From Stigmatella aurantiaca (GTDB lineage: Bacteria > Myxococcota > Myxococcia > Myxococcales > Myxococcaceae): 64,000 bases of DNA. Each line of letters starts with the position of its first letter. The first letter of the stretch is position 1. Positions 1-7,846 of this stretch are shown here, one piece after another. The notes below the pieces were generated by a model, which made no database searches, was not told where the DNA came from, and saw only the letters and a list, made by a program, of their open reading frames with translations. The stretch covers positions 124,001 through 188,000 of the forward strand of contig NZ_FOAP01000010.1 in assembly GCF_900109545.1 (NCBI RefSeq), in the 5' to 3' direction. A program made the position numbers and the translations under genes.

Positions 1-612
1 GGTTTCTCCACGCTGGCCTTCCTTCTGCTCGCCATCGGGCTCGTGCTGGATGTGCGCTACCGCAAGCCCGTCATCGGCGCCTTCATCACGCCCCTGGCGG
101 TGGCGGTGCTGCTGCCCGGGTTGCTGCTGCAGGAGGGGCGGGCCCCCTTGGACGCGCCGCTGCGCCAGCCGTTGCTGCCGGTGCATGTCGGCATCGCCCT
201 GCTGGGGCTGGCCGCCTTCGCCGTCGCGGCGGGCGTGGGGGTGATGTACCTGCTCATGGAACGGCAGGTGCGCGGCAAGCACTTCGGGCTGCTCTTCGCC
301 CGGCTTCCCTCGCTGGAGTTCCTGGACACCCTCAACCGCCGCCTGGTGGTGTGGGGGTTCGTCGCACTTTCCATCACCCTGGCCACCGGGGCCTTCTTCG
401 TGGCGGGCTCGCCGCGGGGGCTGACGTGGATGATGGATGCGAAGGTGGTGGCCACCTTCGTGGCCTGGGGGCTGTTTGCCTCGGTCGCGGGGGCGAGGGT
501 GCTCGTGGGGTGGCGGGGCCGGCGGGTCGCGCTGCTGACGATGGCGGGGTTCTGCCTGGTGCTGGTGTCGTTCCTGTCGTCGTATGACTTCTCTGCCGGG
601 GGGATGCGTTAG
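1..612 (+). CDS. HemX/CcsA-family cytochrome c assembly membrane protein (5' partial)
   Basis: The reading frame is open from base 1, so the true start lies left of the window; only the last 203 residues are seen. They are strongly hydrophobic, with about five membrane segments. The stretch HVGIALLGLAAFAV followed by the RLPSLEFLDTLNRRL loop is typical of the HemX/CcsA (ResC-like) family, membrane proteins involved in cytochrome c maturation or in controlling glutamyl-tRNA reductase. The gene ends 2 bp before hemA, the usual hemX-hemA arrangement. Whether it acts in haem delivery to cytochrome c or on HemA levels cannot be told from this fragment. Confidence 0.75.
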   Translation, partial: GFSTLAFLLLAIGLVLDVRYRKPVIGAFITPLAVAVLLPGLLLQEGRAPLDAPLRQPLLPVHVGIALLGLAAFAVAAGVGVMYLLMERQVRGKHFGLLFARLPSLEFLDTLNRRLVVWGFVALSITLATGAFFVAGSPRGLTWMMDAKVVATFVAWGLFASVAGARVLVGWRGRRVALLTMAGFCLVLVSFLSSYDFSAGGMR

Positions 613-614
613 CG

Positions 615-1940
615 ATGGAACTGCTCTGTCTGGGCGTGTCCCATCGGACCGCCCCCCTCAACGTCCGCGAGCGTCTGGCGTTGCCGGAGCCCCAGCAAGT
701 CGAGTTGCTGCGGCGGCTGGCGCAGGCGCCCTCCTCCGAGGTGCTGCTCGTCTCCACCTGCAACCGGGTGGAGGTGTACATGTGCGCCCCGGACCTGTTC
801 CAGGCGGACCAGCTCGTGCGCGAGGAGCTGAGCCGGCTGGGCGGGCCGGAGACGCTTCACCACCTCTATGCCCACCAGGGCGCCGGGGCGCTGGAGCACC
901 TGTTCCGCGTGGCCTCGAGCCTGGACTCCATGGTGCTGGGCGAGGCGCAGATTCTGGGCCAGGTGAAGGAGGCCTACGAGCTGGGCGTGAGCACTGGCTC
1001 GGTGCGCAGCGCGCTGATGCGGGTGTTCGCGGCGGCGTTCGGCTGCGCCAAGCGGGTGCGCACCGAGACGGCCATCGGCCGGGCCTCGACGTCCATGGCC
1101 TCGGCGGCGGTGTCGCTGGCCAGCAAGGTGTTCGACGATCTGAAGGACAAGACGGTGCTGGTGGTGGGGGCCGGCGAGATGGCGGAGCTGGCCGCCCGGC
1201 ACCTGCGGCAGGCCGGGCCGCACCGGCTGCTGGTGGCCAACCGCACCCTGGCGCGGGCCCAGGCCCTGGCCGCCGAGGTGGGCGGCGAGGCCCGTCCTTT
1301 CGAGGAGCTGCATGGGCTCCTGAAGGATGCGGACGTGGTGGTGTGCTCGACGGCCTCGCCGGTGCCGCTGTTCACCCGCGAGAGCGTGAGCGCGGTGGGC
1401 CGGTCCCGGCGGTTCCGGCCCCTGTTCATGGTGGATCTGGCGGTGCCCCGGGACATCGCGCCGGACGTGGCGGAGCTGGACTGGGTGCACGCCTACGACG
1501 TGGATGACATCCAGAAGTTCGTGGCGGAGAACGAGGCGGCGCGGGCCGAGGAGGCCCAGAAGGCCGGCGTGCTCGTCATCCAAGAGGTGTCCCGCTTCAT
1601 GCGGGAGCGGGCGCTCCGCGAGGGCATGCCCGTGCTGGCGCGGCTCCGGCAGCGGGCGGAGCAGATTGCCCGCGCGGAGGTGGAGAAGACCTTGAGTGCG
1701 ATGGGCGATGGACTGAACGACAAGCAGCGCAAGAGCATCGAGGCCATGGGCCGCGCCATCGTCAACAAGCTGCTGCACGAGCCTACCGCGCGCCTGCGTG
1801 CCGTGGGCCCCGAGCACGAGGGCAACCGGCTCGCGGGGGCCGCCGCCGAGCTGTTCGGACTGGAAGACGAGGCCGCCTCCCGCGCGGAGGCCCAGGCCGC
1901 CGCGCCTCCGGCCATCGCCGCCAGCGGGGGCAAGCGATGA
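615..1940 (+). CDS. hemA: Glutamyl-tRNA reductase
   Basis: First committed step of the C5 tetrapyrrole pathway: NADPH reduces glutamyl-tRNA(Glu) to glutamate-1-semialdehyde in the cytoplasm. The 441-residue length fits the family. The N-terminus has the signature [13 protein letters not shown] and the catalytic cysteine C49 in [10 protein letters not shown] Rossmann segment ([17 protein letters not shown], about residue 178) binds NADPH, and a helical dimerisation domain follows. The alanine-rich tail after about residue 410 looks like a lineage-specific extension. It starts 3 bp after the HemX-like gene and its stop overlaps the hemC start (ATGA), so it is translationally coupled in a hem operon. 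Confidence 0.96.
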   Translation: MELLCLGVSHRTAPLNVRERLALPEPQQVELLRRLAQAPSSEVLLVSTCNRVEVYMCAPDLFQADQLVREELSRLGGPETLHHLYAHQGAGALEHLFRVASSLDSMVLGEAQILGQVKEAYELGVSTGSVRSALMRVFAAAFGCAKRVRTETAIGRASTSMASAAVSLASKVFDDLKDKTVLVVGAGEMAELAARHLRQAGPHRLLVANRTLARAQALAAEVGGEARPFEELHGLLKDADVVVCSTASPVPLFTRESVSAVGRSRRFRPLFMVDLAVPRDIAPDVAELDWVHAYDVDDIQKFVAENEAARAEEAQKAGVLVIQEVSRFMRERALREGMPVLARLRQRAEQIARAEVEKTLSAMGDGLNDKQRKSIEAMGRAIVNKLLHEPTARLRAVGPEHEGNRLAGAAAELFGLEDEAASRAEAQAAAPPAIAASGGKR

Positions 1941-2881
1941 GCGGCTCCGTGCGAATCGCCACCCGCCAGAGCCCGCTGGCGCTCTGGCAGGCCCGCCACG
2001 TGGGCGCGCTGCTCGCCGGGAGCCACCCGGGGCTGTCCGTGTCCCTGGTGGAGATGACCACCGAGGGAGACCGGTTTCTCTCGGCCCCGCTGTCCGCCGT
2101 GGGCGGCAAGGGGCTGTTCGTGAAGGAAATCGAGCAGGCGCTCCTGGAGGGCCGCGCGGACATCGCCGTGCACAGCCTCAAGGACATGACGTCCGTGATG
2201 CCCGAGGGGCTGATGCTCGCGGCGGTGCCGGTGCGCGAGGATCCGCGGGATGCCTTCTGCAGCCCCACGGGGCTGACGCTCGACAGGTTGCCCCAGGGCG
2301 CCCGGGTGGGCACCTCGTCGCTGCGCCGCAGCTGCATCCTGCGCTCCCGGCGGCCGGACCTGGAGATCGTCAGCCTGCGCGGCAACGTGCAGACGCGGCT
2401 CCAGAAGACGCGGGAGCTGGGGCTCGCGGGCGCGGTGCTGGCCCATGCCGGGCTCAAGCGCCTGGGGCTGGAGCGGGAAATCTCCGAGGTGCTGTCCCCC
2501 GAGGTGAGCCTGCCCGCGGTGGGGCAGGGGGTGCTGGCCATCCAGTGCCGCACGGAGGACGCCCGGGTGAGGGCGCTGCTGGCCCCCCTGGAGGACGAGA
2601 CGACGCGCATCGCGGTGACGGCCGAGCGGGCGCTGCTGGCCAAGCTGGAAGGCGGGTGCACGGTGCCGATGGCGGGCCATGCCACGCTGGTACAGGGCCG
2701 GGTGTACCTGAGGGGCTTCGTGGGCCGGCCGGATGGCACCCAGGTGGTGGCCGGTGAGGTGCGAGGCCTCATCCCGGAGGCCCACGCGCTGGGCGAGGCG
2801 CTCGCCGAGGAACTGTTGTCCCGCGGCGCGGGCGAGATTCTTCGCGATTTTGGCCGCGCGGGCCCGGGTCCGAAGTCCTAG
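1937..2881 (+). CDS. hemC: Porphobilinogen deaminase (hydroxymethylbilane synthase)
   Basis: Condenses four porphobilinogens to hydroxymethylbilane in the cytoplasm. The 314-residue protein begins with [18 protein letters not shown], carries the substrate-binding segment HSLKDM with D83 in the position of the catalytic aspartate, and has the dipyrromethane-cofactor cysteine C241 in LEGGCTVPM. All key residues are present. The ATG overlaps the hemA stop by 4 bp, and hemD follows after 11 bp. hemB is not in this window, so porphobilinogen must be supplied from a gene elsewhere. Confidence 0.97.
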   Translation: MSGSVRIATRQSPLALWQARHVGALLAGSHPGLSVSLVEMTTEGDRFLSAPLSAVGGKGLFVKEIEQALLEGRADIAVHSLKDMTSVMPEGLMLAAVPVREDPRDAFCSPTGLTLDRLPQGARVGTSSLRRSCILRSRRPDLEIVSLRGNVQTRLQKTRELGLAGAVLAHAGLKRLGLEREISEVLSPEVSLPAVGQGVLAIQCRTEDARVRALLAPLEDETTRIAVTAERALLAKLEGGCTVPMAGHATLVQGRVYLRGFVGRPDGTQVVAGEVRGLIPEAHALGEALAEELLSRGAGEILRDFGRAGPGPKS

Positions 2882-2892
2882 AGTCCGCCGCC

Positions 2893-3654
2893 GTGGAACG
2901 GCGACTCGAAGGCAAGCGCGTGCTGGTCACGCGTCCGAAGGAACGGGTGGAGGAGCTGTGCTTCCTCCTGGAGGATGAGGGCGCGGAGGTGATGAGCCTT
3001 CCGGTGCTGGAGCTGCGGCCGCCGGAGGACGTGCGGCCGCTGGCCGCCGCCGCCGAGTCCATTCAGCGCTACCGGTGGGTCGTCTTCGCGAGCCCCTCCG
3101 CCGTGGAGGCGCTCATGGAGGCCCTGCGCGAGGCGGGCACGGCGGACCGCCTGGGCCACGTGCGAATCGCCGTGGTGGGCCCTCGCACCGCGCGGACGGC
3201 GGAAGGCTATGGCCTGACGGTGGCGGCGGAGCCCGCCGAGGCCACCGGCCTGGGCCTCTTCGAGGCGATCCGGGAGTCCCTGCACCCGGACGACGAGGTG
3301 CTGCTGCCCGCGGGCGAGGAGGGGCGCCGGGAGCTGGAGGTGGCCCTGCGCGAGCACGGGGTGCGTGTCACCCGCGTCACGGCCTACCGGTCCACCCCGG
3401 CGGAGCTGCCGCCCGAGGCCCACGAGGCCCTCGGGCAGACGCCGCCGGACGTGGTGCTCTTCGCCTCCCCGCGCACGGCGGAGCTCTTCCTGGAGGCCAT
3501 GGGCGCCGGAGGACTGGGCCAAGCCAAGGTGGTGGCCATTGGCCCCACGACGGCGGGGGCCCTGGCCCGGTTGGGCGTGGAGGTGGCGGCTGTGGCCGAG
3601 CGTCCCACCTCGGAGGGGCTGGTGGACGCCACAGTCCGTGCGGTTCACGGGTAG
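2893..3654 (+). CDS. hemD: Uroporphyrinogen-III synthase
   Basis: Closes and inverts ring D of hydroxymethylbilane. The 253-residue protein has the two-lobed HemD pattern: GKRVLVTRPKERVEEL at the start, WVVFASPSAVEALMEAL in the first lobe, VVLFASPRTAELFLEAM in the second, and a C-terminal VAAVAERPTSEGLVDA. HemD sequences diverge widely, so the call rests on this pattern plus position directly after hemC. A GTG start at 2893 is used. It is probably the last gene of the hem operon: a TAGAGT motif (3652-3657) just before the next start may be a new promoter. Confidence 0.93.
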   Translation: MERRLEGKRVLVTRPKERVEELCFLLEDEGAEVMSLPVLELRPPEDVRPLAAAAESIQRYRWVVFASPSAVEALMEALREAGTADRLGHVRIAVVGPRTARTAEGYGLTVAAEPAEATGLGLFEAIRESLHPDDEVLLPAGEEGRRELEVALREHGVRVTRVTAYRSTPAELPPEAHEALGQTPPDVVLFASPRTAELFLEAMGAGGLGQAKVVAIGPTTAGALARLGVEVAAVAERPTSEGLVDATVRAVHG

Positions 3655-3666
3655 AGTGCCGGCTGC

Positions 3667-4212
3667 ATGAATCTCCTTCGCCCCTGGGGGCTGCTCGCCG
3701 CGCTGTGTCTGTCTGGAGGGGCCCTGGCCACGCCGGGCACGCCGCAGTCCTTGGAGGCGCTCGTTCAGGCCTCGGACCGGGTGGTGCTCGCGCGGGTGAA
3801 GGGCTCCCACGTCCGCGTGCCCCAGGGCAACGTGCGGCAGATGACCACCGTGAGCCAGCTCGACGTGCTGGAGGAGTACCAGGGGAAGGGGCCCCGGGCG
3901 CTCGAGGTGGTGCAGTTGGGGGGCCGCAGTGGCCTGTGGGAGTCGCGCCTGGTGGGGGATGCCACGCTCACCGAGGGGGAGACGGCGCTGTTCTTCCTGC
4001 GCTGCCCGGATCCCCAGGTGGTGACGCGCTGCGGGCTGGTGGGGCTGGGCGCGGGCAAGAGCCCGGTGATGGCGGGGGAGAACGGCCAGCGGCAGGTGCA
4101 GCTCTCCGCGCAGGTGAAGGGGGGCCCCGCGTCGCGGCCGCTCTCCGAGGTGATTGAAGAGATCCGGCGGGCGGCTTCGCCCCCGGCGTCGCAGACGAGG
4201 GGCAAGCGATGA
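3667..4212 (+). CDS. Small secreted protein of unknown function, paralogue of 33270-33857
   Basis: 181 residues with an N-terminal signal peptide (hydrophobic LLAALCLSGGALA, cleavage probably near residue 22). I do not recognise a named family. The mature part aligns by eye with the protein at 33270-33857: both have an (A)SD-V segment near the start, a predicted beta-rich core, a (L/F)T-GE---FL segment and then a GLVGL motif. Both genes overlap, by 4 bp, a downstream MYXO-CTERM metzincin protease gene. The pairing suggests an exported partner of the protease (inhibitor, chaperone, substrate or pro-domain in trans), but no function can be read from the sequence. Confidence 0.85.
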   Translation: MNLLRPWGLLAALCLSGGALATPGTPQSLEALVQASDRVVLARVKGSHVRVPQGNVRQMTTVSQLDVLEEYQGKGPRALEVVQLGGRSGLWESRLVGDATLTEGETALFFLRCPDPQVVTRCGLVGLGAGKSPVMAGENGQRQVQLSAQVKGGPASRPLSEVIEEIRRAASPPASQTRGKR

Positions 4213-5987
4213 ACGGTAGATGGCACGGGTACGCAGCGCTGGTGATGCTGGCAGGGATCTTCGCGGGCTCGGCGGACGCGTACGTTCCCCTGGGCTACGA
4301 GATGCTCCACACGCGGGACAATCCGTTCCGCTACTACCTGGACGCCCGGGCCGGCTCGCCCGCGGGCATCGCGCTCTCGGAGGTGGAGAAGGCCACCAAC
4401 GCTGCCTTCCAGACCTGGGAAGACGTGCAGTGTGCCTATCCGGATTTCCAATACATGGGCCGGAGCACGGTCAACGCGGGCATCAACCCCAGCAAACTGG
4501 GGGACCCGTATGACACGTTCAACGTGAGCACCATCTGGGTCACCCAGACCACGGACCCGTACTACGAGACAGCGCTCAACTACGGCAACCGCCCCTCGGC
4601 CACCCTCGCGCTCACCTATGCGGGGTACCTCTACCAGTGCGACATCTTCGTCAACGCGGTGAAGTTCAAGTGGACCACGTTGCCGAACACCACCCCCAGC
4701 CAGGGGTTCATCGACCTGCAGACGGCCCTCACCCACGAGGTGGGCCACTGCCTGGGCTTCGATGACAACGCCAACCCGCTGACCTCGGTGATGAACCCGG
4801 AGCTGCCGGTGGGGGGCAACCGCCGCGCGCTCGACCCGGACGACGTGACGGGGTTGTGTGCGCGCTACCCCGAGAATGGCGATGTGGGCTCTCCGTGCTC
4901 CGCGAGCGACCCGTGTGCCAATGGGCTCACCTGCGTGACGCGCAGGACGGCGGAGGGCGCGTCGGCGCAGTACTGCACCAAGGGATGCATCGGGAACACG
5001 AATGGCGAGTGCCCGGACCCCTTCCTGTGCCGGCCCTCCACCGCCGTGGCGGGCTCCGCGCGCGCGTGCCTGGCCGTGCCCGATGAGTTCGTCACCCAGG
5101 TGGGCGCCCCGTGCGAGCAGTCCCCCCAGTGTGGCTCGCCCCGTGGCATCTGCCAGCCGCCCCTGCCGTTGCCCTCCACGGGGACGGCGTGGGTCGGCGG
5201 CTACTGCCAGCAGTCGTGCGTGGCGGGTGCCAGCCCCACGGTCTGCCCCACGGGCTCGCTGTGCGCCGAGCTGGGAGATGATGACCGTTGCTTCCAGCGC
5301 TGCGATGCCGTCTCCGGGGGCTGCCGGGAGGGCTACACCTGCGCCCCGCTGGCCCAGGGCTCTGCCTGCATTCCCAAGTGCTACGCCGATGCGGACTGCA
5401 ACTCGGGAGGGGGCACTGCCTTCGTCTGCCGGGTGTGTGACGGCGTCTGCGTACAGAATGATCAGTCGGCCCGCGGGGTGGGAGATCCCTGCGATGCCAG
5501 CAACGCGTGCGGGCCTGGGCTGGGCTGCACCTTCATTGGCACCCACCCCCAGGGCATCTGCTCACGGTCGTGCTCCACGGCGTGTGACTGCCCGGCGGGC
5601 TCGACCTGCCGCACGGTGGGCGCGGACAAGCTGTGCATGCGCGACTGCGCGGGCGGCACGTGTGCCGAGCCCATGCAGTGCAACCCGCTGGACACGGTCT
5701 ACGCGTGCCAGCCTCCCTGCCGCACCAACACGGACTGCCCGAACGGTTTCCTCTGCGGCGCCGACGGGTGCTATTCGGACCAGGCCCCCGATGGCGGCTG
5801 CTCGCTTTGCAATGATGGCGGCACCCCGCCGCCACCGCCCCCCACGGATGGAGGAAGCGGGGGAGGGGACAGCGAGAGTCCGGGGGGCTGCGGGTGTTCC
5901 TCGGGCACGGCCGCCTCCGCCCTGGCCCTCTTCGCGGTGTTCGCGCTGCTGAGGGTGGGAGGGCGCCGATCGTGGTCTCGCCGGTGA
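4209..5987 (+). CDS. Secreted metzincin-type metalloprotease with Cys-rich region and MYXO-CTERM tag
   Basis: 592 residues: signal peptide (about 1-25), a matrixin-like catalytic domain with the zinc motif HEVGHCLGFDD (H176, E177, H180) and a downstream Met-turn (SVMNP), a long cysteine-rich region (about 225-540) of short disulphide-type modules, a Pro/Gly linker, then GGCGCSSG, a hydrophobic helix and an Arg-rich end typical of MYXO-CTERM sorting tags. At the third zinc-ligand position there is Asp (D186) where matrixins usually have His. Expected location is the cell surface. ATGA overlap with the small secreted protein upstream; the last 16 bp overlap the GspE-type gene. Confidence 0.85.
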   Translation: MNGRWHGYAALVMLAGIFAGSADAYVPLGYEMLHTRDNPFRYYLDARAGSPAGIALSEVEKATNAAFQTWEDVQCAYPDFQYMGRSTVNAGINPSKLGDPYDTFNVSTIWVTQTTDPYYETALNYGNRPSATLALTYAGYLYQCDIFVNAVKFKWTTLPNTTPSQGFIDLQTALTHEVGHCLGFDDNANPLTSVMNPELPVGGNRRALDPDDVTGLCARYPENGDVGSPCSASDPCANGLTCVTRRTAEGASAQYCTKGCIGNTNGECPDPFLCRPSTAVAGSARACLAVPDEFVTQVGAPCEQSPQCGSPRGICQPPLPLPSTGTAWVGGYCQQSCVAGASPTVCPTGSLCAELGDDDRCFQRCDAVSGGCREGYTCAPLAQGSACIPKCYADADCNSGGGTAFVCRVCDGVCVQNDQSARGVGDPCDASNACGPGLGCTFIGTHPQGICSRSCSTACDCPAGSTCRTVGADKLCMRDCAGGTCAEPMQCNPLDTVYACQPPCRTNTDCPNGFLCGADGCYSDQAPDGGCSLCNDGGTPPPPPPTDGGSGGGDSESPGGCGCSSGTAASALALFAVFALLRVGGRRSWSRR

Positions 5988-7795
5988 ACGCCCCCAGCCG
6001 CGGCCAGGCGGACTTCAGCACGGCGTTCGTTCTGGAGGCGCTGGTGGCCCAGGGCCTGCTCTCGCCGCAGCAGGCTCAGGAGATTCTGGCCCGGGAGCCG
6101 GCGGCCCGGGCCCGGGTCCTCAAGTCCCGCTCCCAGGGCGGCTCCAAGGAGACGGCGCGCTACGATGTGTCCCCGGTCGAGGTGATCGCCGCCTTCCAGG
6201 TGCCGCTGCCGGAGGGCCGGGGCCCGCTGGACGAGGACCGGGTGACGGAGGCGGCGGCCCACGCCGCGGGCATGGCCTACCGGAAGATCGATCCCCTCAA
6301 GCTGGACATGGGGCTGGCCACCCGCACGGTGTCGCGCCCCTTTGCCCAGAAGCACGTGCTGCTGCCCCTGGAGCGCTCCCCGCAGGGGCGGCTCGTGGTG
6401 GCGGTCGCCAACCCGTTCGACCGGGAGCTGTTCGAGAACCTCTTCCGGCTCACGGGCCTGCCCATCGAGCCGGTGCTGTCGGCGAAGGTGGACATCCTCA
6501 AGTCCATCGCGGAGATCTACGGCTTCAAGAAGACACTGGCCCGGGCCGCGGATGACTTCGCCGCCGCGCCCCAGCTCTCCAACTTCGAGCAGCTCGTCTC
6601 GCTCAGCGGCACCCAGGAACTGGAGGCCTCCGACAAGCCCGTGGTGCAGGCGGTGGATTACCTGCTGCGCTACGCCTTCGACAACCGGGCCTCGGACATC
6701 CACATCGAGCCCAAGCGGTCCACCTCCCAGGTCCGCCTGCGCATCGATGGCGTGCTGCACACCGTGTACACGCTGCCCGCCGGGGTCCACCCGCCCATCG
6801 TCTCGCGCGTGAAGATGCTCTCGCGCATGGACATCTCCGAGAAGCGCAAGCCCCAGGATGGGCGCATCAAGACGGAGCGGGACAGCCGGGAGGTGGAGCT
6901 GCGCGTGTCCACGCTGCCCACCGCCTTCGGCGAGAAGGTGGTCATCCGCATCTTCGATCCGGAGACGCTGGTCCAGGACATCGCCCAGCTGGGCTTCGAG
7001 CCGGATGAGAAGGGCGCCTTCGAGTCCTGGATCGACCAGCCCCACGGGCTCATCCTCGTGACGGGCCCCACGGGCAGCGGCAAGACGACGACGCTCTACT
7101 CGGCGCTCAAGGCGGTGGCGGGGCCGGACGTCAACGTCACCACCGTGGAGGACCCCATCGAGATGGTGTGGGAGGGCTTCAACCAGGTGCAGGTCCAGCC
7201 CAAGGTGGGGCTCGACTTCGCGGGGGCCTTGCGCCACATCCTCCGGCAGGATCCAGACGTCATCATGGTCGGCGAGATTCGCGACGGGGAGACGGCGGAG
7301 AACGCCATCCAGTCCGCGCTCACCGGCCACCTGGTGCTCTCCACGCTGCACACCAACGACGCGATCGGCGCGGTGGCGCGCATGAAGGATCTCGGCGTGC
7401 CGCCCTTCCTGCTCTCCCAGAGCCTGGTGGGGCTGATGGCGCAGCGCCTGCTGCGCCGGGTCTGCGCGCACTGCGCGCAGGAGGCCACGCTGACGCCGGA
7501 CGAGCTGATCGCCCTCCAGGTGCCCCTGCCGTTGCTTCCCGGCGGCGTCCGCCTGCGCAAGGGGGCGGGGTGCGTGCGCTGCCGGGGGACGGGCTACCTG
7601 GGCCGCACGGGCGTGTTCGAGATCGTCAGCGTGGGCGCGGAGCTGAAAGAGCTCGTCACCCAGGCGGCGCCCTACCACACGCTGGTGGAGGCGTCCCGGC
7701 GCGCGGGCATGCGCACGCTGCGCGAGGCGGCGGTGCGCAAGCTGGCCCAGGGGCTCACCTCGTTCGAAGAGGTGGTGCGGATGACGTCCCGCTGA
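5972..7795 (+). CDS. gspE: GspE/PilB-family type II secretion ATPase
   Basis: Cytoplasmic hexameric ATPase that powers type II secretion (or pilus) assembly. The 607-residue protein has an N-terminal GspE-N/MshEN-like domain (LVAQGLLSPQQAQEIL), Walker A GPTGSGKT at 365-372, the Walker B segment DPDVIMVGEIRD near 427, the His box TGHLVLSTLHTND, and the zinc tetracysteine C498-x2-C501 ... C534-x2-C537, all intact. GTG 5972 was chosen because GGGAGGG lies 8 bp upstream; it overlaps the end of the protease gene by 16 bp. No other gsp gene is nearby, so PilB/MshE-like alternatives are not fully excluded. Confidence 0.85.
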   Translation: MVSPVNAPSRGQADFSTAFVLEALVAQGLLSPQQAQEILAREPAARARVLKSRSQGGSKETARYDVSPVEVIAAFQVPLPEGRGPLDEDRVTEAAAHAAGMAYRKIDPLKLDMGLATRTVSRPFAQKHVLLPLERSPQGRLVVAVANPFDRELFENLFRLTGLPIEPVLSAKVDILKSIAEIYGFKKTLARAADDFAAAPQLSNFEQLVSLSGTQELEASDKPVVQAVDYLLRYAFDNRASDIHIEPKRSTSQVRLRIDGVLHTVYTLPAGVHPPIVSRVKMLSRMDISEKRKPQDGRIKTERDSREVELRVSTLPTAFGEKVVIRIFDPETLVQDIAQLGFEPDEKGAFESWIDQPHGLILVTGPTGSGKTTTLYSALKAVAGPDVNVTTVEDPIEMVWEGFNQVQVQPKVGLDFAGALRHILRQDPDVIMVGEIRDGETAENAIQSALTGHLVLSTLHTNDAIGAVARMKDLGVPPFLLSQSLVGLMAQRLLRRVCAHCAQEATLTPDELIALQVPLPLLPGGVRLRKGAGCVRCRGTGYLGRTGVFEIVSVGAELKELVTQAAPYHTLVEASRRAGMRTLREAAVRKLAQGLTSFEEVVRMTSR

Positions 7796-7804
7796 GGAGG
7801 GCCC

Positions 7805-7844
7805 CGGGGCGCGGGGAGCGCCATCGCCGGGGCCCGCGGCCCCG
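7805..7844. terminator. GC-rich hairpin between convergent genes
   Basis: CGGGGC-GCGGG (7805-7815) pairs with CCCGC-G-GCCCCG (7833-7844) as an 11-bp stem with one bulged G. It lies in the 51-bp gap between the convergent gspE-type and outer-membrane protein genes, so it may stop transcription from both sides. No T-run follows on either strand. Confidence 0.5.
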
Positions 7845-7846
7845 CG

